Below, one piece after another: positions 54,615-64,000 of a stretch of DNA of 64,000 nt; positions within the stretch are counted from its first letter, which is position 1, and every line of letters starts with the position of its first letter. The translations under genes and the position numbers were made by a program. The stretch comes from Marivirga atlantica (GTDB lineage Bacteria; Bacteroidota; Bacteroidia; Cytophagales; Cyclobacteriaceae). The notes under the pieces were generated by a model that worked only from the letters and a program-made list of their open reading frames with translations, made no database searches and was not told where the DNA came from. The stretch covers positions 124,001-188,000 of the forward strand of contig NZ_JAERQG010000002.1 of assembly GCF_016734805.1 (NCBI RefSeq). Reading direction: 5' to 3'.

Positions 54615-56663
54615 ATGACAAGATTCTTACTTTTTTTAACTCTGATGAATATGCTGATGAGCTTGAGCTTTGCTCAGGATTATGTTACTGCATACAATAA
54701 TGGTAAAGAAGCATTCGAAGCTAAAAACTATAAAGCTTACTTAAGAGAAATGCAGACGGCCAATCAAATCAGGCCTAACCACCAGACCATTATGTATCAT
54801 TTGGCCCTGGCGCAAAGCTTGAACGATAATAGCGACTCGGCTTGCTACTGGTTGAGAAAGGTAATCAATATAGATGCATACAATTATCCGCTTGACAAAG
54901 AGCAGTTAAAAGGGTTAAAGGAAAGCTCATGCTATCAGCAATTGGTTAACCGACAGGAGTTTTTGCAAAATGAATTACTAAGTTCTGCTACGCTGTTATC
55001 AATTGCCGATTCAAGTTTACACATTGAAGGTGTAGCCTATGATGCTAACAACAGAAGGTTTTTGGTAAGCAGTATTAACAAAAGAAATATTTTCGCCATT
55101 GATCAGAATGGAAATGCTATGGCTATTTTGAAGGAGGCTTTGCCACTTTCTCAAACAGGAATGGCTATTGATGCTGCTGGTTTCCTTTGGGTAGCTGCTA
55201 TGGGCATAAAGGAGGGCGGTTTATCAGAAGATAGTCCCCAAATAGATCGATCTTCACTGTTTAAAATTGATTTAATAAAAGGTGAAGTTATTGAAAAGTA
55301 TGAATTAAGTGATGATGAACCGCATTTGTTCGGTGACTTAATTATCAATCAGAAAGGAGAAATTTTAATTTCTGACAGTAGGCAAAACATAGTTTATCTG
55401 TTAGATGGAGAAGGTCTTAAAACGTATTTGAAACATGATGATTTTATTTCGCTTCAAGGCTTGGTTCAAATAGATCAGTATCTTTTTATAGCTGATTATG
55501 TAAATGGAATATACGCCTATAATACCCACAGTAAGCAACTTCAAAAACTTGAAAATAAGCTTGATATCAGTTTGAAAGGCATAGATGGTTTATATGCTGA
55601 TGAAGAAAGGTTAATAGCTATTCAGAATGGTACAAAGCCTTTTAGGGTAATCTCTTTATCGCTTGATGAGTGCAACGAAACGATCACTTCTTTTAAAGTC
55701 CTGGACAGATTTTATTCAGAAAAAGCAGAGCCTACTTTAGGTATATCTCGCAATCATGTATTGTATTATGTTTCCAAAAGCTTCTGGCCATTGAATAAAA
55801 ATGGTGTGATTGAGAACCCTGAAAATATAAAACCTGAGATTAGGTTACTGAGATTGGAAGAAACTATCTCTACTACTGCATATGATAGGGAAGAGTATGT
55901 GAAGGTTCTTAATAACCATGAGGATGAAGCACTCTTTTTCTATGAGAACAATTGGCTGGTTTTCAGGAAGTATGCTAAGAAACATGGCTTTATTGAAGGT
56001 TATGAAATAAAGCAGGTCGCTGATTCGGATTATGATATCATCTTGACAACTACTTATAAAGATGAGCAGCAGGAAGATTCTATTGAGGCGCATTTTAAGA
56101 AGTGGATGAGTACTCAAAGTGGCGCCAACTTATTAAATGAATTAACACCTAAAGATTTCAGAAAGTCTATAAAAGTAGAAAAACAAGCCATTTTGACAAG
56201 CAATGAACTAAAAGGAAGTCGTATTTCTGCAGGTTGTACAGATTCTGTTCATCGTGTCTTTGACTTTTGGCTGGGCGACTGGGAAGTGCATAATCCGCAA
56301 GGAAATTATGTAGGTCATAATCATATAAGTTTGGTGGAGAACGGCTGCGGACTAAAAGAGCAATGGTCAGGTGCCGGAGGAGGCTATTCGGGAACCAGTT
56401 ACAATTTTTATGATGCTAATACTGGTAAGTGGCACCAAAGCTGGATTGATAACCAGGGCGGTATTTTGCAACTCAAAGGTGGAATGGAAAATGGTGTAAT
56501 GGTGATGAAAACTGAGCCAAGCCTTAATGCGAATAATCAAACAGTGATCAACAAAGTAAGCTGGACGCCTAAGAGCGAAAACGAAGTAGTGCAGCTATGG
56601 CAAGTTTCAACAGACAATGGCGAAAACTGGCAAACGGTTTTTCACGGAATTTATAGGAAGTAG
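54615..56663 (+). CDS. Exported multidomain protein: TPR-like, beta-propeller and DUF1579-like domains
   Basis: A 682-residue protein with a signal peptide (LLFLTLMNMLMSLSFAQ). Residues ~20-100 form a TPR-like region (YNNGKEAFEAKNYKAYL), ~130-410 a six-bladed SMP-30/NHL-like propeller (GVAYDANNRRFLVSSINKRN, MAIDAAGFLWVAAMGIKEGG). Then there is a linker domain (~420-530), and the C-terminus (~545-682) resembles DUF1579 (FDFWLGDWEVHNPQGNYVGH, SYNFYDANTGKWHQSWID). This combination is unusual. It may sense or process ligands in the periplasm; function is unknown. Confidence 0.8.
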   Translation: MTRFLLFLTLMNMLMSLSFAQDYVTAYNNGKEAFEAKNYKAYLREMQTANQIRPNHQTIMYHLALAQSLNDNSDSACYWLRKVINIDAYNYPLDKEQLKGLKESSCYQQLVNRQEFLQNELLSSATLLSIADSSLHIEGVAYDANNRRFLVSSINKRNIFAIDQNGNAMAILKEALPLSQTGMAIDAAGFLWVAAMGIKEGGLSEDSPQIDRSSLFKIDLIKGEVIEKYELSDDEPHLFGDLIINQKGEILISDSRQNIVYLLDGEGLKTYLKHDDFISLQGLVQIDQYLFIADYVNGIYAYNTHSKQLQKLENKLDISLKGIDGLYADEERLIAIQNGTKPFRVISLSLDECNETITSFKVLDRFYSEKAEPTLGISRNHVLYYVSKSFWPLNKNGVIENPENIKPEIRLLRLEETISTTAYDREEYVKVLNNHEDEALFFYENNWLVFRKYAKKHGFIEGYEIKQVADSDYDIILTTTYKDEQQEDSIEAHFKKWMSTQSGANLLNELTPKDFRKSIKVEKQAILTSNELKGSRISAGCTDSVHRVFDFWLGDWEVHNPQGNYVGHNHISLVENGCGLKEQWSGAGGGYSGTSYNFYDANTGKWHQSWIDNQGGILQLKGGMENGVMVMKTEPSLNANNQTVINKVSWTPKSENEVVQLWQVSTDNGENWQTVFHGIYRK

Positions 56664-56667
56664 TCTA

Positions 56668-57786
56668 TTAATTATTTGGTTCATCTTCCTTATTTTTCTG
56701 AATAGGGATAGTGAAAAATATGGTTGTACCTTTTTTAAATACTGACTCAGCCCAAATTTCACCTCCATGAAGGCTTACAATTTTTTTGCAGTGGGCAAGC
56801 CCTATGCCTGTTCCCTCAACTTTGCTAGAGTTTTGCAGTCTGCTAAATATTTTAAATATTTTATCGATGTTCTCTTTGCGAATACCTATGCCGTTATCTT
56901 CAACAGAGAATTGATAGAAATTACCGGTTTCAACGGAATTTATTTTAATTGAAGGAGTAGCATTTTGCCGTTTAAATTTAATAGCATTTTGAATTAAATT
57001 CTGGAGCAGAAGTCTGAATTCAGTTTTATACCCATATATTTTTGGAAGGCTTGAGTGATGTATTTGAACGTTATTCTTATCTATTAGCAAAGATAAATCT
57101 TCAATCACGGCTTCTAAAGTAGCCTCTGAATCAATAGATTCAATTTCATTTTTAGTTCCTAAAACCGACAGATCAAGCAAACCTTTGATAAGGTTACTCA
57201 TCCTATCTGTCGCTTTTAAAATATAAGCCAGTATTTCATTTCCTTTTTCACCTAACTTATAGGAATGCTTCATTTGTAAGATATGTGTCATACCTTCTAA
57301 AGTCCTAATTGGCTCTTTTAAATCATGAGAAACAACGTAAGCAAACTGCTCAATTTCTTTGTTTTTTAATTGCAAGGCTTCATTATCCTTCTCCAGATTT
57401 ACCTTTGCTGTGATATCCTGACTAATATTTAAAAATTCGATTACTTCACTTTGCTCATTTTTTAATGGTAGTATTACTGCCTCAATCCAGTAGAAACTTC
57501 CATCTTTTGCTTTATTTCGAATAGTCCCTTTCCAGGTTTCTCCGCTCTTTATTGTATTCCATAAATCAGTAAAAAATTCATCAGAATGATGGTTAGAATT
57601 AACAATGTTATGATTTCCTCCTAGTAACTGTTCTTCAGTGTATTTACTGGCATTTATAAAGAGTTCATTAACGTAAGTAATATTTCCTTTTATATCAGTT
57701 TTACTAATAAGTGCAGTTTTATCAAGTGCTGTATATAGCTGGCTTAAATTATGAGTTGCTATATTCAATTGATTATTTGTCGTCAT
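56668..57786 (-). CDS. PAS-domain sensor histidine kinase
   Basis: A 372-residue soluble kinase with one PAS/PAC region (~15-130, ALISKTDIKGNITYVNELFI, WKGTIRNKAKDGSFYWIEAV). The HisKA box is FAYVVSHDLKEPIRTLEGM, and the HATPase_c domain has LLQNLIQNAIKFKRQ, VEDNGIGIRKENID and GTGIGLAHCKKIV. It is a shorter relative of the kinase at 47303. No response regulator is adjacent. Confidence 0.93.
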   Translation of the reverse strand: MTTNNQLNIATHNLSQLYTALDKTALISKTDIKGNITYVNELFINASKYTEEQLLGGNHNIVNSNHHSDEFFTDLWNTIKSGETWKGTIRNKAKDGSFYWIEAVILPLKNEQSEVIEFLNISQDITAKVNLEKDNEALQLKNKEIEQFAYVVSHDLKEPIRTLEGMTHILQMKHSYKLGEKGNEILAYILKATDRMSNLIKGLLDLSVLGTKNEIESIDSEATLEAVIEDLSLLIDKNNVQIHHSSLPKIYGYKTEFRLLLQNLIQNAIKFKRQNATPSIKINSVETGNFYQFSVEDNGIGIRKENIDKIFKIFSRLQNSSKVEGTGIGLAHCKKIVSLHGGEIWAESVFKKGTTIFFTIPIQKNKEDEPNN

Positions 57787-58476
57787 TTGTCTTGATTGTA
57801 GATTGAATAAAATTTAATAGAACTGCTTTTTAACACTTATATAAAATCAGAATTAGAAAGTTAACTAGAAGGATAAATAAAGCAAGATAAGCGCTAAGTT
57901 TTTTCTCTAAAACATATTTCTATTTGAACGCAATTAAGATAGATAATAGGTAATTTCTTCTAAAGATTTGAATTTTTACTCTTTCCATAAGCGTAAGTTT
58001 TGTGTAGTTAAAGGGTAATTTATGTTCGATGAAATGATAGTCGGCATTTTTATCATCTACCCATAAAGGTGATTATTACAACTAATGACTGCTTATAAAA
58101 TATTTGAAGCGAAATAGTTTTTAACCAAAAATAGGTCTGTAAATATCGCTCAGCTAAGTTTTGTAAAACTATGAGCAGTGGATGTAGCTGCATTAATTGA
58201 GAAGCAGTTCAAGTTTTATTACGAAAAAGGCACAGATTATTACATTGATACTGTTTAATCTTATTGTTGTCTGTACGGTTTGCTTATTTAGCCGGCAAAT
58301 GCAATGATTTAGTATAGATGGATGCATATTGAATAAGATGCAGTAAAGCTTTATTCTTCTGATTAGGGTAGGGATCAGGCGCTCATGCTTTATTTAACTT
58401 AAGCCAGACTCATTTGTCAAAAAAATCATTTTTCTGTTCAATAATTTTTTAATTTTAAAATTCACTCAATATAGAA
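57787..58476. other. Long intergenic region without a recognised element
   Basis: About 690 nt, AT-rich, between the divergent histidine kinase and DUF3667 genes. No terminator, tRNA or repeat shared with other sites is seen. One 26-codon stretch at 58178-58258 reads like a protein C-terminus (VDVAALIEKQFKFYYEKGTD, then YYIDTV and a stop) but is preceded in frame by TGA. It could be a pseudogene fragment, with low confidence. Confidence 0.4.
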
Positions 58477-59457
58477 ATGGTAGAAGAAAAAGTTAGATGC
58501 CTGAATTGTGCTGAGTTATTAACAAAGGATCAGAACTATTGTCCAAACTGTGGTCAGGAAAATACAATTAAGAAGCTTCCTATTGGAGCGTTTATCCAGG
58601 ATTTCCTTTCTAATTATTTAAGCTTTGATACGGTTTTATCAAAAACCCTATATCCTTTTATTTTCAAGCCTGGCAAGCTGACTAAGGATTTCAATGAAGG
58701 TAAAAGAAAGAGATATATCAATCCCATAAGGCTTTATTTGCTGTTTTCACTCTTCTTTTTCTTTATGGTAGGTCTTTTGGTACCCAATGACTTTACAAAA
58801 GGAAAAGGGAAACTTACGGATAAGGAATTAGTCACAGCTGATTCAGTTAGCAATATTTATATCGATAGCTTAAGTAAAGATCTAGATTTTAAGAATGTTG
58901 TAAATCCGAAAGAAATTAAGAAGGACGCTGAGGCTGGTTGGTTAAACTTAAAGCAATGGGCTAAAGATGATACCTTAAGTGATCAGGGGTTTCAAGAAAA
59001 TCTTCAATCGATCAACATTAATGTTAATGATTTTAACGCTAAGGCTTTTCGAAATTTCCTTGCCGAGCCGGCACTTTTTACCTATAAGGCTACCAGAAAC
59101 TTACCTGTTCTAATGTTTTTTCTGTTGCCTCTGTTTGCGCTTATACTAAAACTATTCTACTTCAGAAGGTTTTATTATATAGAGCATGTGATACATGGTT
59201 TGCATCTTCACGCCTTTGCCTACTTCATTTACGGATTGGGTATTTTATTAATGAGTACTTTCGATTCATCTGAGAATTGGATTTTATTTGCCGGCTTTTC
59301 GTGGGTGAGCTTATATACACTTTTCTCCATGAAGAGGTTATACCCGGGTAGTTGGGGAAAAACCTTTATTAAATTCCTTACACTAGGATTCTTTTATTTT
59401 ATCTTTTTGCTATTCGGGTTTGTGCTTGAATTGTATGTTTCGCTAGCCTTCATATAA
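58477..59457 (+). CDS. DUF3667 domain-containing membrane protein
   Basis: A 326-residue protein. A zinc ribbon (Cys8, Cys11, Cys22, Cys25; CLNCAELLTKDQNYCPNCGQ) is followed by the DUF3667 core (TLYPFIFKPGKLTKDFNEGK, RKRYINPIRLYLLFSLFFFF) and several C-terminal transmembrane helices. DUF3667 proteins are common in Bacteroidota with no assigned role; the cytosolic ribbon may bind metal or nucleic acid. It is transcribed in the same direction as the penicillin acylase gene 73 nt downstream. Confidence 0.9.
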   Translation: MVEEKVRCLNCAELLTKDQNYCPNCGQENTIKKLPIGAFIQDFLSNYLSFDTVLSKTLYPFIFKPGKLTKDFNEGKRKRYINPIRLYLLFSLFFFFMVGLLVPNDFTKGKGKLTDKELVTADSVSNIYIDSLSKDLDFKNVVNPKEIKKDAEAGWLNLKQWAKDDTLSDQGFQENLQSININVNDFNAKAFRNFLAEPALFTYKATRNLPVLMFFLLPLFALILKLFYFRRFYYIEHVIHGLHLHAFAYFIYGLGILLMSTFDSSENWILFAGFSWVSLYTLFSMKRLYPGSWGKTFIKFLTLGFFYFIFLLFGFVLELYVSLAFI

Positions 59458-59530
59458 ATTCTTCATCCGTATTTGGTGTAGGTTGGTAACTTTCAAAATA
59501 TAAACAGTATTTGCCTCTAACTCTTGTAAT

Positions 59531-61576
59531 ATGATGTTAAAAGAAAATTGGTCTAAATTATTGGCAGCTAGCTTTTGCTATCTAATCTCCCTATCAACTA
59601 ATGCTCAAATTAATCCTCAAAAGATTGACATTGTAAGAGACAAATGGGGTGTTGCCCACATTTATGCACCAACTGATGCTGAAACCGCTTTTGGGTTAGC
59701 TTGGGCACATGCCGAGGATGACTTCAAAACCATTCAGGGTACACTGGCAGCTGGAAAGTTGATGGCAGGAAAAGTATTTGGTCCAAGTGGAGCCGCCATA
59801 GATTTCTTTACGCAGTTTATTGGTGCTCCGGAACTGGTAGAGGCTAAGAGGAATACGCTTTCTCCCGAATTTCAAAAACTTGTTGCCGGCTACATAGAGG
59901 GTATAAATGCTTATGCAGCAGCTCATCCTAAAGAAGTGCTGCACAGAAAGCTTTTTCCGGCTTCAGAAGACGATATGTATAGAGCCTTTGTGTTGTCACT
60001 CTCAGCCATGAGTGGGGTAGATGATATTTTGGGGAAATTGGTAAATGATAAGATTGCAGATAATCCTTATGAAAGTATTGGATCTAATGCCATTGCTATT
60101 AGCAGTTCTAAAACCACTAGTGGGGAAAGCTTTTTGGCTATCAATTCACACCAGCCATTTGAAGGGCCAGCCAGCTGGTATGAGGTGCATTTAAATAGTG
60201 AAGAAGGATTAAATATACTGGGTGCTTTATTCCCTGGCAGTCCGACTATTTTTCATGGGGTGAATGAACACCTGGGCTGGGCACATACGGTGAATCATCC
60301 TGATAAAATTGATGTGTATAAATTAAGAATGGATGCTGAGCAAAAGCTTCATTATTTCATAAATGGGGAATCAATCCCACTGGAAAAAAAGAAGGCTAAA
60401 CTAAAGGTGAAAATGCTTGGGTTGAACATCCCGATTAGCAAGAAATATTATGTGAGTGAATACGGATCAGTTATTGAAAACAAACATGGTTTTTATGCAG
60501 TGGCTTTTGCTGCAAATAGAGGATTAAAAGCTATTCAGCAATGGTATGAAATGACCAAGACAACAAACCTCAATGAGTTTAAGCAGGTACTTGAGCCTAT
60601 TGACTTACCTGGTTTTAATATAGTTTATGCGGACAATGACCATCATATTTTTTATGTTAGTAATGCCAAATTGCCTGTGCGTAATCCTAATTTTAATTGG
60701 AAGGCCGTTTTACCAGGAGACACAACTGCAACTCTTTGGAAAAGCTATCACACATTTAACGAATTACCTCAATATACAGATCCAAGTTCCGGCTATTTAT
60801 TCAATATGAATAATACGCCTTTTAATGCTACTGCACTAAGTGAAAATTTGAAAGCGGATGGCTTTCCTGCCGCAATGGGGTTTGGACTGAAAGATAATAA
60901 CCGAAGTAAAAGATTTCAGCAATTAATGGCTCAGGAAGAGAAATTAAGCTACGCTGATTTCAAAAGACTTAAATATGATATTCAATATCCTGATACTTTC
61001 TATTTTGATCAGGACATCAATTTGATTTTCAGGATGAATCCTGCTGATTACCCTGAAGTAGCAGACTATCTAAGTATTTTGCAACAATGGGATAGAAGAG
61101 CTGAGAAGGAAAGCATAGGGGCAGGAGCCATGAAAATTCTTCTAAATAATGCCAAGGAGTCTATTGAAACTGAAATGCAGGCAGTTGAACTCCTTAAAAA
61201 AAGTAAAGAGTTGCTTTTGTCCAATTATGGAACAATTGAGGTGCCGCTCTCAAGATTGCAAGTGCATAAAAGGGGTACAGTAGAAATGCCAATTGATGGC
61301 TTACCGGATGTAATAGCACCTATGTACACAAAACCGACAGAGGATAAGCTCAAGCAAAGAGCCTATGTGGGAGAGTCCTATATTTTACTTGCGAGATTTA
61401 AAAAAGATGGCCTTCCTGAACTTGAGTCAGTGGCACCTTATGGTACTTCCTCAAAAACTGAAAGCCAGCATTATACCGACCAGATGGAAATGTTTGTGAA
61501 TAAGGAATTAAAGCCTATGACTCTGGATAAGGTGAAGGTGTATAAGGAAGCTGTGAAAGTTTATCATCCGGAATAG
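59531..61576 (+). CDS. Penicillin acylase family protein (N-terminal nucleophile hydrolase)
   Basis: A 681-residue exported precursor, signal peptide ending near STNAQ. It shows IVRDKWGVAHIYAPTDAETA and FGLAWAHAEDDF of the family alpha chain. The autocatalytic processing site is Gly184-Ser185-Asn186 (ESIGSNAIAIS), where Ser185 becomes the N-terminal nucleophile of the beta chain, and FPGSPTIFHGVNEHLGWAHT follows. Members cleave amide bonds in penicillins, acyl-homoserine lactones or other N-acyl substrates, and the substrate here is not clear. Confidence 0.92.
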   Translation: MMLKENWSKLLAASFCYLISLSTNAQINPQKIDIVRDKWGVAHIYAPTDAETAFGLAWAHAEDDFKTIQGTLAAGKLMAGKVFGPSGAAIDFFTQFIGAPELVEAKRNTLSPEFQKLVAGYIEGINAYAAAHPKEVLHRKLFPASEDDMYRAFVLSLSAMSGVDDILGKLVNDKIADNPYESIGSNAIAISSSKTTSGESFLAINSHQPFEGPASWYEVHLNSEEGLNILGALFPGSPTIFHGVNEHLGWAHTVNHPDKIDVYKLRMDAEQKLHYFINGESIPLEKKKAKLKVKMLGLNIPISKKYYVSEYGSVIENKHGFYAVAFAANRGLKAIQQWYEMTKTTNLNEFKQVLEPIDLPGFNIVYADNDHHIFYVSNAKLPVRNPNFNWKAVLPGDTTATLWKSYHTFNELPQYTDPSSGYLFNMNNTPFNATALSENLKADGFPAAMGFGLKDNNRSKRFQQLMAQEEKLSYADFKRLKYDIQYPDTFYFDQDINLIFRMNPADYPEVADYLSILQQWDRRAEKESIGAGAMKILLNNAKESIETEMQAVELLKKSKELLLSNYGTIEVPLSRLQVHKRGTVEMPIDGLPDVIAPMYTKPTEDKLKQRAYVGESYILLARFKKDGLPELESVAPYGTSSKTESQHYTDQMEMFVNKELKPMTLDKVKVYKEAVKVYHPE

Positions 61577-61578
61577 GC

Positions 61579-62616
61579 TTACATTAACACACCATTTCTG
61601 GCTACAATGTCTTCAGGTAGCTTAGTTTCACCGAGCATTTCTCGTAAATCATTTTCGATAACTCTACATAGCGATAGCATAGGTATATCATTAGACATTC
61701 CCGAAAAAGGGTTTTCAGTATAATCACCAATAATTTCCATGACAACGAACACCCAGCCTACTAGTACGGTGAATGGAATAGATAACCAAATTGCCCAGTC
61801 TCCCAACTTGGCAAATTCTGATACCATGCCGAATGGAAGAAGAAATATAAATAGAGCTACAAAAATAAAGCTCATGCTTCCGTATTGACGGGGTAATGGG
61901 AACTTCTTAATGCGTTCACACTTGCCTTGATGCTCATAAAAATCATTGAGAATTTTTTGCAGTTCCATGTGTCTGAAATCATCAATAAGTTCTTTCTCTC
62001 TGAGCTTTGCCAAATCTTCACTTTGACGGTCAATAATTTGTGTGGCTGTATTCTTAAAATTGATTAACTCTTCATATTCATGTTCTTCAAGAAAATTCTT
62101 CAAATTAATCTTAGTCACTTCATCATCTACTAAACCAGTACCAAATTTTCTAATATATCGTTTTGCAGCATGACCTATTAACCCTTTTTGGTTGGCATGT
62201 TCCCAATTGGTCACCACAAGTAATTGACTCCTTAGTGCGTACAGCCAGCCAATATGCCGATAAATCATCTTTACTTTGATTGACTTTAATTCCTCATCAG
62301 AAAAATGTTGAGCGGTAAATTGATTGCTTACAAAATGCTTGATGCAGGTGCCCCAGCTTCTACTACTATTAACAATTGCACCCCATATTTTTCGGGCCTC
62401 CCACATACGATCATAAGCACTATTATTTTTAAAGCCTACATAAAATGCAACTGCTGTACCTATTAATGACAAAGGAAGCCATGGTATGTGTAACCACTGT
62501 AAATTAGTGTAATAATATAGCAGTGTAACTGAAGACATCCATGCGGTAAGCCATATAATGTGATGACCGCTGAATTCCATGGCACGCTTAAGGCTGAAGT
62601 TTTTAGTAACTAGCAT
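61579..62616 (-). CDS. Bestrophin family ion channel (YneE-like)
   Basis: A 345-residue integral membrane protein. The N-terminal bestrophin core is LPLSLIGTAVAFYVGFKNNS, AYDRMWEARKIWGAIVNSSR and SWGTCIKHFV. The C-terminal membrane part includes GSMSFIFVALFIFLLPFGMV and LVGWVFVVMEIIGDYTENPF. Bacterial bestrophins form pentameric ion channels of variable selectivity. It is convergent with the penicillin acylase gene, with 2 nt between stops. Confidence 0.93.
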   Translation of the reverse strand: MLVTKNFSLKRAMEFSGHHIIWLTAWMSSVTLLYYYTNLQWLHIPWLPLSLIGTAVAFYVGFKNNSAYDRMWEARKIWGAIVNSSRSWGTCIKHFVSNQFTAQHFSDEELKSIKVKMIYRHIGWLYALRSQLLVVTNWEHANQKGLIGHAAKRYIRKFGTGLVDDEVTKINLKNFLEEHEYEELINFKNTATQIIDRQSEDLAKLREKELIDDFRHMELQKILNDFYEHQGKCERIKKFPLPRQYGSMSFIFVALFIFLLPFGMVSEFAKLGDWAIWLSIPFTVLVGWVFVVMEIIGDYTENPFSGMSNDIPMLSLCRVIENDLREMLGETKLPEDIVARNGVLM

Positions 62617-62683
62617 GATAATGGCATTTGTGAGCCATCAATTTAGTTTGATCTAGTTTAATAAAAAAGAGATTATTGTAAAG

Positions 62684-63067
62684 TCAATCTTGGAATATCT
62701 CAATCAAATAAGAAGTGATTTTACTCACTTTCTTAGCCTTCACATTTTCAAATTGATAGAAATCAGCAAAGGCATAGCGTTTACCATCAGACATAGTGAA
62801 CTCGCCATTCACTGCACCTTCCTTACCGTGTGTTATAATATTGTGTAGGCTAATTGCTTCCATTACAATTTCCTGCTGTTGCTGGAACATGGCTTTTAGC
62901 GCTGCCTTTCCTTTTATTAGCTGGTTGCCTACCATCTTTAATTCAAAATCATCAGTTACAACATCCATCACTTGATCGACAGCTGCACGAGCAAAAGCAA
63001 TATTTAGTTCTTTTAAGAATTCATTTTTTGGAGAGTTACCGCAATTTGCTCTTATGTCTATGTCCAT
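62684..63067 (-). CDS. SnoaL-like/NTF2-fold protein
   Basis: From the ATG at 63067 the protein has ~127 residues. The cone-shaped NTF2 fold is suggested by FLKELNIAFARAAVDQVMDV, VTDDFELKMVGNQLIKGKAA and FTMSDGKRYAFADFYQFENV. An in-frame ATG at 63088 would overlap the hydrolase gene and add seven residues. Family members have diverse activities. It follows the hydrolase gene by 10 nt, so both may be cotranscribed. Confidence 0.82.
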   Translation of the reverse strand: MDIDIRANCGNSPKNEFLKELNIAFARAAVDQVMDVVTDDFELKMVGNQLIKGKAALKAMFQQQQEIVMEAISLHNIITHGKEGAVNGEFTMSDGKRYAFADFYQFENVKAKKVSKITSYLIEIFQD

Positions 63068-63077
63068 TGTTTTAAAT

Positions 63078-64000
63078 TTATTTATCAAGTTGCTTCTTAA
63101 CCCACTGAATCAATTCAATTTCATCTACTATTGACCATGAGTGCGGATGTCTTAATCCTGAGCTTCTGTAGCCCTCATTTTTTGCTATCATGAATTCAGC
63201 TTTGTTATTTCCATATTGTTTTAGTCGGTTAATCAGCTCAGACGCTGGCAAAGCATTGGTATCCATCAAACTTCTATGTCTTTCGTTAATTAACCAATTA
63301 ACGTCTATATCATGATAGACTCTTATAGCTATACTCTCTAAATGTTGCTCGTTTCCTTTAGCATCACTTTCCATATTAAAAGGGGTGAATGCATTCCAGA
63401 CATCTCTATTGTCTTCAGGACTTCCAATTTCTTTGAGCATTAATCCTTGTACATATTTGGCTTCATTTACTCCGGCTTCCGAGAAGTTTTTCTTTAACTC
63501 GCGATCAAAGTAATTCCAGATATGAAATAGATCTACTGGTGAGTCTACTGTAAAAACTGCCTGAGGTTTAATTGATGCTTCATCTGGTTTTTGGTAACAG
63601 TATTCGGCATATCTCAGGCTAATTGTTCCGCCAGCGGAGAAGCCACCTAATACAAAATCTTCTGCTGAAACATTATACTTAGTTTTCACATGATTGAGTG
63701 TTTTGTTCAGTTTCTCTATCACAATAGAATCAGCATATAATTTAGGCTGGCAAGGTATGGCGATAGATAGGATGCTATTAGCAAATGCCACATTCTGTAT
63801 TTTACTTTCAGGGAAAATAGATTCAGCTGGTTGAGCAAATCCGGGCATTAAAACCAGTACACCCTTAATGTTTTCAGAGGAAGGGGCTAACGCGATGTAG
63901 TACTCATCAGGCTCATCGCCAATACTTATTCTTTCAAAATTTTGAGCGCTTATTGAAAGTTGAATGCTGGTTAATAGAATTAGAATGTAAATTAATCTTC
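63078..64000 (-). CDS. Exported alpha/beta hydrolase (5' end outside window)
   Basis: The reading frame continues to the right edge without a start codon; the visible N-terminal part is a signal peptide (RLIYILILLTSIQLSISAQ), so only a few residues are missing. The nucleophile elbow GGFSAGG (GxSxG) follows the DFVLG strand. Possible acid and His residues lie in the C-terminal part (IRVYHDIDVNWLI, RHPHSWSIVDE). It is probably a periplasmic or secreted esterase or peptidase-like hydrolase. The substrate is unknown. Confidence 0.85.
   Translation of the reverse strand, partial: RLIYILILLTSIQLSISAQNFERISIGDEPDEYYIALAPSSENIKGVLVLMPGFAQPAESIFPESKIQNVAFANSILSIAIPCQPKLYADSIVIEKLNKTLNHVKTKYNVSAEDFVLGGFSAGGTISLRYAEYCYQKPDEASIKPQAVFTVDSPVDLFHIWNYFDRELKKNFSEAGVNEAKYVQGLMLKEIGSPEDNRDVWNAFTPFNMESDAKGNEQHLESIAIRVYHDIDVNWLINERHRSLMDTNALPASELINRLKQYGNNKAEFMIAKNEGYRSSGLRHPHSWSIVDEIELIQWVKKQLDK

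Overview
The window is AT-rich chromosomal DNA from a member of the Bacteroidota, most likely a marine or gliding Cytophagales bacterium. The evidence is the gene content (DUF5777 barrel, BatB/BatC, DUF3667, DUF1573, MORN-variant and PD40-OmpA proteins), the many short lipoproteins with a lipobox ending in Cys, several promoters of the TTG-N18/19-TAnnTTTG type used by this phylum, and short leaders without clear Shine-Dalgarno sites. The genus is not determined. Both window edges cut genes: a CzcA-type RND pump on the left and an alpha/beta hydrolase on the right.

Layout. 1-5.1 kb is a minus-strand metal and cytochrome block: SprB-like lipoprotein with a heme motif, DUF5777 barrel, diheme cytochrome c, His/Cys-rich small protein, CzcA pump. 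5.6-8.1 kb encodes a six-repeat DUF7282 lipoprotein ending in a type-1-copper cupredoxin domain. 8.1-21.8 kb is mostly housekeeping: MATE and MarC membrane proteins, tRNA-Pro and tRNA-Ser, batB-batC, thiolase, MORN-repeat protein, DUF1573 protein, DoxX, trpS and tex. 21.8-30.5 kb is accessory: a PIN-coiled-coil-membrane protein, several orphan lipoproteins or membrane proteins, MITE-like elements and dispersed repeats. 30.6-35.1 kb is a double-length UvrA paralogue with four ABC halves, one of them degenerate. 35-37.4 kb has an inward-rectifier K+ channel gene and a ~187-bp tandem repeat array that abuts a GIY-YIG gene.

37.4-44.1 kb holds an OmpA/PD40 protein and a second metal/heme cluster: a MauG/CcpA-type diheme peroxidase, a small Cys-containing membrane protein, an MbnP-MbnH pair and a CxxC barrel protein. 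44.1-45.7 kb is a rearranged scar: an orphan HipB-type regulator with four evenly spaced operator palindromes, a hipA gene cut to about eight codons and joined to the last third of a VIT1/CCC1 transporter, then an attC-like folded repeat next to a lone secreted-protein gene. 45.7-64 kb is again ordinary: MFS transporter, two PAS histidine kinases, AraC regulator/aldehyde dehydrogenase/DUF779, folA-fmt, a propeller fusion protein, DUF3667, penicillin acylase, bestrophin, SnoaL-like protein and hydrolase.

How the genes work together. Two separate blocks (0-5 kb and 39.6-44.1 kb) pair periplasmic or outer-membrane c-type heme proteins with predicted metal handling, and the cupredoxin lipoprotein lies near the first. 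The clearest candidates for something little described are the operator array with the hipA::VIT1 junction, the attC-like cassette, the MbnP-MbnH cluster outside any methanobactin locus, and the four-ABC UvrA paralogue.
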